The notes below the pieces were generated by a model. The model made no database searches, was not told the DNA's origin, and saw only the letters and a program-made list of their open reading frames with translations. Shown in pieces: positions 38,001 to 47,067 of a stretch of 64,000 nucleotides of DNA (position 1 is its first letter; every line of letters begins with the position of its first letter). Origin of the DNA: Vairimorpha ceranae. Its lineage: Eukaryota; Microsporidia; Nosematidae. The stretch covers positions 55,806 through 119,805 of the forward strand of contig NW_020169302.1 of the NCBI RefSeq assembly GCF_000988165.1, read 5' to 3'. The translations under genes were made by a program, and so were the position numbers.

Positions 38001-39557
38001 ACTATTTGTTTTTTACCTACTAAAATATTTTTTAATTCTATACATTCGTATAAATTCTGTTTTTTTAATAAACCTAGTTCTTTATACACAATAAATTATT
38101 AATTTAGGAGATTTTTAAAATATTATTTTAAAATTAATATTAAAAGCCATATTAAAATTTTTCTGGTGAAAAAATAGATTTGTAAATTTTACTTATTTTT
38201 AACTTACAAAAATAAACTTTAAATTTTTGTAAATTAACTTAAACAGATGTTGTTGAAATTTAAATACCGACAAAAATCATATACGACATTTAAAAACAAA
38301 CAGAAATTTTATCTCTAGTACAAATTTAAATAGTTTTAATTTTATGAACTTTTTAAAATTTATTGTTCCATGAAAAATGTAATGTAAAAAAGAATTTTAC
38401 TTGTTGTTAAAAAAAATTTTCTATACAATAATATGAAAAACTTATACCTTTATATGGTCCGTTTTTCAATTTTTACACGACTTTTTTAATAACTGTATAC
38501 AAACAAGACTTGTATTAAAACAGAAGTTGATAGAGTATTTTATATTTATTGTTTTCTTAAATATTAATTCGATATTGACAGATATTTGTAAAAACACCAT
38601 TAGGCTTCATAATAACCCTTCTTATTTAAAATTATTTACTTCGGTTGACTAAATTTGGAACTTAAAGTTGTCAAGAAAATTTAAAGATATTTATAATTTT
38701 TAGTACAACGCTATACGTGTTGAGCTTTAAAATATTTAAAAATACAGGAAAAATACAAATATCGCTTTTTTTATTGACGCCTTACAAATTTGAATTAATA
38801 TTATCAGACGTTTTAAAAAATAAATTTTATATTTTCAATTATGATACTTTATTAGTCTTTCAAAACAGTATTTAAAAGATTTATAGCTTTATTAGAAACA
38901 AATTTCACAAGATTTTCAAATACTTGAAAAATTTATTAAATTATACATAGTTTTTATTTACAGTTGAATAAAAATATTTTTAAAATAAAAAATTACAAAT
39001 TAAAATTTTCCTTAACCACTCTTTCGGGGATTAATACATCTTTCTACTAAGCGAGGCCCTTGTGGCATGCTAGCACCGATAAAGTGCTGTGTTGAGATTG
39101 AGGAAGGTGGAGTTTTTTAAGAGAAAGAGATTAAACATAATAAAAAAATATAGCAAAAGGTACAAAAGATTGGCTGAGAATTTAACAATTAAAGACTATG
39201 ATGTAGCGTTATTTTAAAAATTTGTTGGTGCTTAAATAAATCTGATGAACTGAAGTTTTTTTCAATAAGAATTAATCAATAAACAAAAAAATTATTATTA
39301 TTTTATTAATCACTCTTTTTAATCTCTTACATCTATCTAAAAATTTTGTATTTTTCGATTTTATACTCATTTAAAGCTTGTTGTTGTTTCTTATAAAATT
39401 ATTATTTTGAAGCTTGATCAAAACATAAATTTTAAATTAAAAAATATTTTATATAAGATATTGACAAAATGATATATATCCAAGTTTAGTTTTTTTTATT
39501 AAAGTTGTAAAAAAGTGTAAATACAAACTTTAATTCAAATCTTTATTATTGATAACT
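38001..39557. other. 1,557-base intergenic region with a GC-rich island
   Basis: Mostly A/T runs and no frame with a start signal. The exception is the GC-rich island at 39012-39135, listed separately. The flanking genes (MscS plus, unknown minus) converge here, so both 3' regions end in it. Confidence 0.5.
39012..39135. other. GC-rich island: possible structured RNA or decayed repeat
   Basis: About 100 bases of much higher G+C inside AT-rich spacer. The sequence can fold: CCACTCTTTC near its start can pair with GGAAGGTGG near its end, and AGCAC-CGATAAA-GTGCT forms a hairpin. It also reads as protein fragments. The plus strand gives RGLIHLSTKRGPCGMLAPIK, then after a one-base shift LRLRKVEFFKRKR. 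The minus strand gives STQHFIGASMPQGPRLVERC. Open pieces in several frames suggest a repeat remnant or an RNA rather than one gene. There is no second copy in the window. Confidence 0.4.
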
Positions 39558-41246
39558 TTAATCTAGGCCGTCTAATATAAAATTGATTTCGTCTTGTTTC
39601 TGAATTCCGAGTTTGTCCATAAGCATTTTGATCTCTTTCCAACTTTTAGTAAAACATTTATTTTTAATTTTGTATTTAGTATGCATATTTGTAACCAAAG
39701 AAGCCGCTTCAAAAACTGTTTTTAAAGTTTCCCACATACATTCACTCTGCACCTTTTTATATGCAGCAATATTTTTATAAATATCTAATAAAGATCTTTT
39801 AGACTGTGCATTAGAGCTAAATTCAAAGCTATTCAATAAATCAAAAAGCCTATTTTTAAAATATTTATCCCTACAATAATCTTCCCAAAAAGCTTCTGCC
39901 TCAATAAAAATAATTGTTTTTATCAAATTTCCAATTTTAAAATTTTCACATTTCTTAAAAACCTCAATAATTTTTTCAATCTGTTTTTCACATAAAAAAT
40001 CTAAAAGTAAATTGAAAGATAAGTTTTTTGATATGGACACATTTTGAGTAGAAAAAATAACTTCTGATAAATCTAAAATTCCTAAATTTCCCAATATATG
40101 GATAAATATTAAGTAAATTCCTGATTTTTGTTTCCTCAAAATTCGTTGAATTATTGTCTTCAATAAATTTTCTTTTTTTATAAAGTGGTAATAAAATTTA
40201 GGACATTGACTTGTGTTTTTTTTTAGTTTATAAAATACTTTAAAAATATTTTTACACTCCTCTACTGTTTCAACAGAGACATATTGGCGATGTTTAATTT
40301 TTAAATTTAAATTGGAATTGAATGAATAAGCAAATCTTTGATTTAAATTTTTAAAGATTACACAATTTTTTTTCAAAATTATTTCAAATTTTCTTTTATC
40401 ATAATTTATATTAAAGTTATAGGTACTGTTATACTTTAAATGATTTGGACTTAGGTCAAAATTGTAAATGTCAGCATTTAAGTTTAATGTTAACAAATCA
40501 TGTATTGTAATAAAACTTTGTAAAATATCCAAATTGGCTCTGTCTTCTTTTATAAAATCTTTCATCTGGAAAATTTCATCTTGCATAATTGAATGATATA
40601 AATCATTAAGATTAAGTTGTTGAATATCAATCTTAAAAAAACAAACTTTTTGGTGACACCTTACAAAAAAACATAAGTAAAAAATATCATTTTCAAAAAT
40701 ACAAACGATATTTCTTCTACTTGGCCCAAAAGAATTATATCTTAAACTATAAAAATCCATCATAAAGTTATATAATATATCATTTTCTGTTTCAATAAAA
40801 TTAAACGTAACTTTTTCCGAACTGTTGTATACCGAAGAATCAATCTTATCGATATCCTTTAATTTTTGACATATGTAGTGATCAACAATCGACCAACTAC
40901 CTTTACTAGAAAATTTAAGGAATTTTATATTATTCATTTCACGCTTGTTAAAAATATTTTTTAAAATAATCTTCAGCCACAAGTCAAGTTTTTGTCTATT
41001 AAAATTAGTCTTAGAGATATTATACACCTCTCTAAGCCTCATTGAATATCCGCCTCTAGTGATTTTTTGAATAACATATTTATAATCTAAAGCCTTAATT
41101 TTGTACATAAAATATGATTCGATGAAATAAAAGACATTGTAATCTCCATTTTCGATCTTGCTCCTAACGATATCAACAATTTTTTGATAAGTGAACATAC
41201 AGCAACTTATTAAATTAATTAAAGTTAATATTTTAGTGCAGCGCAT
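39558..41246 (-). CDS. Hypothetical protein, 562 residues
   Basis: Not recognised. The N-terminus (MRCTKILTLINLISCCMFTY) is hydrophobic and could be a weak signal peptide or just a buried helix. The rest is lysine- and asparagine-rich and helical, with several cysteines and no membrane span. The start is ATG 41246, with TTCCCATAAAATG on the minus strand, so this is a real gene with the normal start signal. It may be a lineage-specific protein. The long flanking spacers (1.5 kb and 0.4 kb) give no context. Confidence 0.7.
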   Translation of the reverse strand: MRCTKILTLINLISCCMFTYQKIVDIVRSKIENGDYNVFYFIESYFMYKIKALDYKYVIQKITRGGYSMRLREVYNISKTNFNRQKLDLWLKIILKNIFNKREMNNIKFLKFSSKGSWSIVDHYICQKLKDIDKIDSSVYNSSEKVTFNFIETENDILYNFMMDFYSLRYNSFGPSRRNIVCIFENDIFYLCFFVRCHQKVCFFKIDIQQLNLNDLYHSIMQDEIFQMKDFIKEDRANLDILQSFITIHDLLTLNLNADIYNFDLSPNHLKYNSTYNFNINYDKRKFEIILKKNCVIFKNLNQRFAYSFNSNLNLKIKHRQYVSVETVEECKNIFKVFYKLKKNTSQCPKFYYHFIKKENLLKTIIQRILRKQKSGIYLIFIHILGNLGILDLSEVIFSTQNVSISKNLSFNLLLDFLCEKQIEKIIEVFKKCENFKIGNLIKTIIFIEAEAFWEDYCRDKYFKNRLFDLLNSFEFSSNAQSKRSLLDIYKNIAAYKKVQSECMWETLKTVFEAASLVTNMHTKYKIKNKCFTKSWKEIKMLMDKLGIQKQDEINFILDGLD

Positions 41247-41673
41247 TTTATGGGAAAAGAATAATCAAAATAATATATAAAAAATCATGGTATGACTAAA
41301 TAAATGATCATAATTGTAAGTTCTTAAAAATTTTGTTAAGTTAATCATTGAATATCTATAGTTTAAAATAAAATAAATGAAAAAATTTATTAAAAATTTA
41401 TTTTGATAAAAAAAATTATTTAACAGAGTTCAAAGCTTAAAATGTATTATTTAAATCACTATTTTTGTAAAAAATTTATAAAAATAAAATTTTGTATAAA
41501 GTTGTATTAATCATTTCCTAGCTAATTTTTAATTTGATTTAAGTTTAGTTCATATAAATTAAATATTTAAAAAAATGATCGATCAAATTCAGAGCAGAAA
41601 TAAATAAAAAATTAAAGTTGAGACAATAATAAAATTTATTACTAAACAAAACTGCATTTAACTTTTTTAAAAA
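41247..41673. other. 427-base intergenic region
   Basis: AT-rich spacer between the RAD6-type E2 and the unknown 562-residue gene (both minus strand). Apart from the CCC start signal of the latter at its edge, nothing is seen. Confidence 0.5.
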
Positions 41674-42141
41674 TTATTTTTTTTCAACATCCATCCAACT
41701 TTTAATAACTGTGTCTTTGATTTTTTTTATGTACTCCGTTCTATTACTTTCGTACAATTCTGCTGCTTCAACATTAGCCGGCGATTTAATGTTTGGGTCA
41801 TTAAGTAGTGATTGTACAGAAACCAAGATTCCTAATACATCATAACTTGGTGACCATCTATTTTTCAACATATCTAAACATAATTCACCACTCTGATAAA
41901 TATTAGGATGAAACATTTCTGATAAAAATTTGATTTTAGGTGGATTTTGTGGATAAGTATTGTCAAACATAAGAATAAGACTAAAAGTGCCATCTTCAAA
42001 AGGAGTATTTTCTGGACCCAAGATAATTGCAACCCATAAAAATATATTATCATCAAGAGGACATGCAAAGATTGACTTGTCAGAATTATTTTTAACAGAT
42101 GATAAATCTTTCATTAATCTTTTTTGTGCTGATGAATTCAT
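41674..42141 (-). CDS. UBC2: Ubiquitin-conjugating enzyme E2, Rad6/Ubc2 type
   Basis: 155 residues from ATG 42141, immediately preceded by CCCC. The E2 fold is complete, with the catalytic cysteine C88 in HPNIYQSGELCLDML (the same position as in yeast Rad6) and the HPN motif before it. The Rad6-specific downstream block KNRWSPSYDVLGILVSVQSLLNDPN is kept, then SPANVEAAELY. No acidic tail is present. Rad6 monoubiquitinates PCNA and histone H2B with Rad18 or Bre1. It is first (3'-most) in a tight four-gene minus-strand run. Confidence 0.93.
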   Translation of the reverse strand: MNSSAQKRLMKDLSSVKNNSDKSIFACPLDDNIFLWVAIILGPENTPFEDGTFSLILMFDNTYPQNPPKIKFLSEMFHPNIYQSGELCLDMLKNRWSPSYDVLGILVSVQSLLNDPNIKSPANVEAAELYESNRTEYIKKIKDTVIKSWMDVEKK

Positions 42142-42216
42142 GGGGCTAAAAAATATTTTGAATATCAACACTTGTTCCTAAACAAGAAAATTTTGTACAA
42201 AGATAAATTATAATAT

Positions 42217-42708
42217 TTATAAATCATATTTGTCAATAATCGAAACTAGACATTCATCTATTATTTCTAATAACGCCTCATTTTCAGATGCGGCTTGTAC
42301 TCTATCTTTGTCTTTTAATTGTTTATTAAGCATCTTATCATTAACATGTGATCCTTCTAAAATAGAAACAATAATATAATAACCTTTTATATATTTTTCT
42401 AGTAAAATTTTAATAATCAATCCAATTATTGCCGCCATTGAACAATGTGGTATCGTAGGTTCAAACTGTACCTCTATACAATTAATTATATCTTCTACTA
42501 CATATTCATCTTTTAGCTGATAAATCTTAATTAAATCTTTTCTTACAACATTTAATTCTTCAAGTGTATATGGGTGCTCAGGATCTTTAATATCCCGAAT
42601 CAATTCAAAAACTGAGTCAACAGAAATATCAGTTAAAAGCTTATCTTTAAAATGTAAGTCAAATCTATTTTCAAAATTTTTATTTTTTATTTGAGGAGAA
42701 ATATTCAT
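42217..42708 (-). CDS. CIA2: Cytosolic iron-sulfur assembly factor Cia2 (MIP18/FAM96)
   Basis: 163 residues, MIP18/DUF59 family. The signatures are ELIRDIKDPEHPYTLEELNV (about 35-54), then FEPTIPHCSMAAIIGLIIKI with the reactive cysteine C89, and LNKQLKDKDRVQAASENEAL. With Cia1 and Met18 it hands iron-sulfur clusters to nuclear and cytosolic targets, including replicative polymerases and helicases. The start is ATG 42708 after ACCCTTT. It lies 75 bases upstream of UBC2 and 28 bases downstream of eL42. Confidence 0.93.
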   Translation of the reverse strand: MNISPQIKNKNFENRFDLHFKDKLLTDISVDSVFELIRDIKDPEHPYTLEELNVVRKDLIKIYQLKDEYVVEDIINCIEVQFEPTIPHCSMAAIIGLIIKILLEKYIKGYYIIVSILEGSHVNDKMLNKQLKDKDRVQAASENEALLEIIDECLVSIIDKYDL

Positions 42709-42736
42709 AAAGGGTAAAAAATAAAATTAAAAGAGT

Positions 42737-43048
42737 TTAATATTCTAAAGCTTCATTCTTACGCTTCTTCTCTCCTCCCATAACAACATGTTTAGCCCTT
42801 TTACAGACCCTTTGCTGTATTTTCTTACATTTAGGACATTCTAGTTTTAACATAATTTTTTTAGTAAGCTTAGCTTTTCTCCTAAGAATCGGTTTGGTTT
42901 GACCAATAGTTTTCTGCTTTAATCTGTATCGTCTAGCACCAGAAACCACTTCAGAATCTTTTGATTTTTTGTATAAAGAAACCTTATGAACTGTATGTGC
43001 ATTACAATGAGGACAGTGTGTTCTTCTTGTTTTTGGAAGATTTACCAT
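42737..43048 (-). CDS. RPL42: 60S ribosomal protein eL42 (L44e)
   Basis: 103 residues, full family length. It starts [15 protein letters not shown] and contains [20 protein letters not shown], the zinc-binding CPKC pair and the C-terminal [11 protein letters not shown]. It is a component of the large subunit near the E site. The proline of the QTKP motif (whose change gives cycloheximide resistance in yeasts) is retained. The first cysteine pair is shortened (CPHC) relative to the yeast form. It has its own ACCC signal inside the 24-base gap from the phosphatase gene. Highly charged coding with more G/C than its neighbours. Confidence 0.96.
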   Translation of the reverse strand: MVNLPKTRRTHCPHCNAHTVHKVSLYKKSKDSEVVSGARRYRLKQKTIGQTKPILRRKAKLTKKIMLKLECPKCKKIQQRVCKRAKHVVMGGEKKRKNEALEY

Positions 43049-43072
43049 TTTATGGGTAAAAAATTTAAAAAA

Positions 43073-43981
43073 TTATTGTTCTAAATTATTAATTTTCATA
43101 AAATATTTGTAGGTTTCATCCTCTAGATATTGCGGATTAGCTTTTTCAAAATATTTAGGAACAATAACGCCTTTATCAATAAACAATATAGATGCACCAT
43201 TTCCGTGTGTATAAACATAATTAGGAGCAGACCAAACAGTCAACACTTTTCCTCCAAATTTTGAGTCAAATCCCGATTCTACCAACTGATGTGATCTTAT
43301 TATACATTTAACATTATTTTCATGTAAAAATTTTATAGTATCTTCTTCTCCAAATAAATATCCAGCACCTCTTGGACTTTCTTCATATTTTTTTACGTAA
43401 TTGTCAGGATCACTCCAATATATATCATGAAAATTCGGAAGCTCTTCAAATCTATCTTCACTATTTAAATGCGCTAAATTTAAATATGGTGTGATTCCTC
43501 CATGTATGCATAAAATGTCATTGTCGACTAATGCGCATACAGGTAAGAAGGTAAAAATTTCGCAAAATCTAAGAAAAATAATTTCATTGTATTTAATTCT
43601 ACATTCCTGTCTAAATGTGTAATTAATTCCCATGCATTTTGATTCGTGGTTTCCTCTCAATAGATAAACAAAGTCGGGATGTAAAATTTTAAGAATTAGT
43701 ACAGATATTAATAATTCTACAGAGTTAAGGCCTCTGTCAACATAGTCGCCCAAAAATAAATAATGATTTTCTTTCGAAGGCATTCCAAATAAATCTAATA
43801 TGTTAAGAAAATCATAATATTGACCATGCAAATCACCTACAACATTTAGTGGAGAATTAAGTGTAAGAATATTCGGTTCTTTAATCAATAATTCTGTTGC
43901 TAAGTTTAATATTATGTTTAAAGTTTCAAAGTTTGGTAAATGCCCTTTTTGTAAATCGGAAAAAATATCAGTAAAGTCCAT
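43073..43981 (-). CDS. PP2A-family Ser/Thr phosphatase catalytic subunit (PP2A/PP4/PP6-like)
   Basis: 302 residues from ATG 43981, behind TCCCTA. All metal-site motifs are present: GDLHGQ (49-54), GDYVDRG (78-84), GNHES (110-114), HGG. SPRGAGYLFG and TVWSAPNYVY place it in the PP2A/PP4/PP6 branch, not PP1 or calcineurin. The C-terminus is KINNLEQ and lacks the YFL methylation tail, so methyl-regulation would be absent. Which of the three subfamilies it belongs to cannot be settled here. The enzyme removes phosphate from Ser/Thr in cell-cycle control. Confidence 0.9.
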   Translation of the reverse strand: MDFTDIFSDLQKGHLPNFETLNIILNLATELLIKEPNILTLNSPLNVVGDLHGQYYDFLNILDLFGMPSKENHYLFLGDYVDRGLNSVELLISVLILKILHPDFVYLLRGNHESKCMGINYTFRQECRIKYNEIIFLRFCEIFTFLPVCALVDNDILCIHGGITPYLNLAHLNSEDRFEELPNFHDIYWSDPDNYVKKYEESPRGAGYLFGEEDTIKFLHENNVKCIIRSHQLVESGFDSKFGGKVLTVWSAPNYVYTHGNGASILFIDKGVIVPKYFEKANPQYLEDETYKYFMKINNLEQ

Positions 43982-44415
43982 TAGGGACAATAAAAATATT
44001 TAAAAAATACACACGAATTTTTTTAAAAAAATTTTAACATTCTTTTTCAGTTAATTAAAAAAGCACTGTTGTATATTTTAACTACTATTACAAAAAAAAT
44101 TTTTGTTAACATTAAATAAATACGCTTTTAAGCTGCTAAATAGTGCAAACAGGTGCATAAATCTTTGTAAATATTATCATACAATATAAATTAAAAAAAC
44201 AGCATTTTAACTGCTTTGCTTGAAATTTTTGTTTTAAAATGTGTGAGGCATTCGTAAAATCAACAGATAAAAGTAAAAATGTTTTCTATTTATACAAACA
44301 ATCTCTTAATAAAATAGATAACGTTAATTAAATAATAATTGTTTCGAAGTGTTTCCAAAAACTGCATGATCTTTACATTTTAAAACATTTTTGAAACATT
44401 TTATAAAAAAAATTA
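43982..44415. other. 434-base divergent intergenic region
   Basis: AT-rich region between the phosphatase and the MFS gene. A 30-codon plus-strand frame at 44239 (starts MCEAFVKST) has no start signal and is not called. The phosphatase start signal lies at its left edge. Confidence 0.5.
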
Positions 44416-45924
44416 ATGTTTGAGTTTATGGATGAAAGATTGAAAACATTACTGCTTTCAAGCTTTATATTATTTAGTTTTTCATATATTTACGATTTAC
44501 CCGCAACATTAAATGAAAATATAAATTATGGTACTACCCATAAAGCTTGCAGGTTAGCTTTACTTTACTCAGTTTACGCTTTTCCCAATATCATCATACC
44601 TTTATTATTTAGATGGACGTCTTCAATAGATTTACCTCTCATTTCAGAAATATTGGTTTTTTTAGTTTTTCTAGGGCAAGTTACGTACTCCATCGGCGTG
44701 TATAAAATAAACTATAAGATTATGGTTTTAGGTAGATTTGTTTATGGATTGGGCGGAGAAAGCTTTTCAATTATAATTAATAGACTAATATCAAAAGAAT
44801 TTAAAAGCAATAATTTATCTTTTACTTTAGGAGTATTTTCAAGTATTGCAAAACTGGGTTCAATTTTAAATTTTTTAAGTTCTCCTTTAATAGCAGAAAA
44901 AATTCATAGAATTTTACCTTGTGTAATAGGAATTATTTTGACTGCTCTAAGTTTAATTGGTTGTTTAATTTTAAATGATGTTTTATATAAACAAAAAAGA
45001 TTCTCTTTGTTGATTGCAGAATCAAATAAAAGAGATTGCGAACCAGTAAAAAAATCAATAAAGTTAAAAAACGAAAATAATTTAACAAATTTAAATGCCG
45101 AAATATCAAGAGATGAATCCAAAAACACTAAAAATATAGATTTTTCTCAAATTTTTTATCAAGTAGATTTTAATGAATCGCCTTTTAAACCCTGGGAAAC
45201 AGTAAACAATGACTATACGTCAGAGATTACAGAAAAATTATCAAAATCCGATCCACAAGAGTTACAAAAAATTGAAAATACAATTTTTTACGAGCCTTCT
45301 ATAAAAAAAGCAAAATCTTTTCATTCAACTTTCATTATTCTCGCATTTATTTCATTTTTAGTGGCAATAGTTTGGGCACCTTTTTATTCACTAGCTCCAA
45401 TTTTATTTAAATCGCAATACAATCTAAATACACTAGAATCGGGGCATCTACTATCAATTGTAGAAATTTTAAGTTTATTTTTGACACCGATGATAGGAAT
45501 TTTAGCCGATCGGTATGGTAACAAAATATATTTGATGTTAATAGGGTGTAGTTTACTACTATTAAGTCATTTATCATTGGCATTGCACAGTTTATCTCCT
45601 TTCATTATTGTTAGTATTTTAGGAACAGCAGGTCCCTTGGTAAATTGTTATTGGCCATGTATCCCAAGCTTAGTTTCAGAAAATAATCTAACTAATGGAT
45701 TTGCAACAATATTTTGCTTGTTAAATCTGGCCTTTACACTTTCGCCAATTTTAATTGGCTTTTTACTTTCTAAATTTGAAAGTTTTAAAATGGCTGAATA
45801 TTTCATTGTTGGTATTTCTAGTGTGGTATTTTTAACAACAGGATTTTTAATTTATCTTGATAAAAAATTTAGATTAGGACTTAATCAAAGAGCAGAAAAG
45901 TTTAAACTCTCTTCAAGCTGTTAG
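44416..45924 (+). CDS. Major facilitator superfamily transporter (MFSD1-like)
   Basis: A 502-residue polytopic protein with about twelve hydrophobic spans, six before and six after a charged cytoplasmic loop (about 200-290). The first span ends in YDLPATLNENI, like the MFSD1 family DNPAAL-type motif. The A-motif-like GILADRYGNKIYLMLIG between spans 8 and 9 is typical of MFS. MFSD1 relatives move small molecules across lysosomal or plasma membranes; the substrate here is unknown. Nutrient uptake from the host would be a natural use. No CCC before the ATG; an alternative ATG is four codons later. Confidence 0.82.
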   Translation: MFEFMDERLKTLLLSSFILFSFSYIYDLPATLNENINYGTTHKACRLALLYSVYAFPNIIIPLLFRWTSSIDLPLISEILVFLVFLGQVTYSIGVYKINYKIMVLGRFVYGLGGESFSIIINRLISKEFKSNNLSFTLGVFSSIAKLGSILNFLSSPLIAEKIHRILPCVIGIILTALSLIGCLILNDVLYKQKRFSLLIAESNKRDCEPVKKSIKLKNENNLTNLNAEISRDESKNTKNIDFSQIFYQVDFNESPFKPWETVNNDYTSEITEKLSKSDPQELQKIENTIFYEPSIKKAKSFHSTFIILAFISFLVAIVWAPFYSLAPILFKSQYNLNTLESGHLLSIVEILSLFLTPMIGILADRYGNKIYLMLIGCSLLLLSHLSLALHSLSPFIIVSILGTAGPLVNCYWPCIPSLVSENNLTNGFATIFCLLNLAFTLSPILIGFLLSKFESFKMAEYFIVGISSVVFLTTGFLIYLDKKFRLGLNQRAEKFKLSSSC

Positions 45925-47067
45925 CTATATAATAAAAATAAAAAATTATTTTTTTTGTATTGAATTTTGTGTATTAAAAATGAATTTTAAAAAAATTATA
46001 AAACCGCGATATGTAATTTTTTAAATAATCACTGTTTAATATAATTAATTAAAAAAATCACAAATTAAGCTGTTTTCAATTAACACATATTTTAATAAAA
46101 AATTTATGTGATACAGAAATATGAAGCAAAAATTTAAAAAATGACAATATTAAGTTAATGTCACTTTACAAATAAAAAACAATATTTTCAATTTTAATAT
46201 TTTCTTTAAATTTCTAAATAATTTATTAGCTAATAAAATATAAAGATGTATTTATGAATTTAAGTTAAAATTTTCATAATTTTTTTGTATGTTAACTTTT
46301 TAATATTAAATATAAATTTGCAGTTTAAATTTATATACCTAGTTAAAAAAAGATTATTGTACAAACCTTATGTTTTATAATCACTTTAAAACAATTACAG
46401 GGATATTTTTTTCAAAATTAAAAATATTAAGTAAATTTTTAAATTTTTCGCTAGGAAGCATATGCAGTAATTGACCATGAAATTGTTTACATCTATTGAA
46501 TTAACATAAAATATTTTTTTTAAACATGGATAAGTGCATTGTTAAAACCAAAAGTAATTTAGTATGTGATTCTCTAAGTAGTATTGTATAATCAGTCATG
46601 ATATTAACATTAAAGAACTAATAAAGAAATTCACTAAAGTATTTGTAAGTAAAAGTACTTTAAATAACCTTATAAACCTCAGCTATGTCATGCTTACAAC
46701 GGTTTAAACAGAATGGAAAATAGCCATAAAAATCTATGTAGCCATTAAGGCTTATAATTAGAGATAATTTTTAATGGAAAAATAAAAAAAAGTAATATGT
46801 TCAGCAAATGTCATTTGATTGATCTCCTACGCACAACTACACAGTAATATTTGTTTTGTAAGATGAAAATACAACATTTTTATAAAGAGCACGACAAACC
46901 AGGTACTTAACAAATCAATTTATTTTTCTTTTTTAGTAGTCGAAATTACACAATTGAGAAAAAGATAACTACACAAATTACAAAAAATTCTTTGCTAATA
47001 TAAAAAAATTTAAGGAACAAAAGAAGAAGTTTTTAATAACTAAACGCCAAACTTGTTTCAAATATCA
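45925..47067. other. 1,143-base convergent intergenic region
   Basis: AT-rich spacer between two 3' ends (MFS plus, ITFG1-like minus). Only frames below 25 codons occur and none has a start signal. A slightly more GC-rich patch lies near 46670-46860 without a recognisable RNA. Confidence 0.5.

Noticed and set aside
44239..44331. 30-codon frame before the MFS gene
   Set aside because: No C-rich signal and no recognised similarity.
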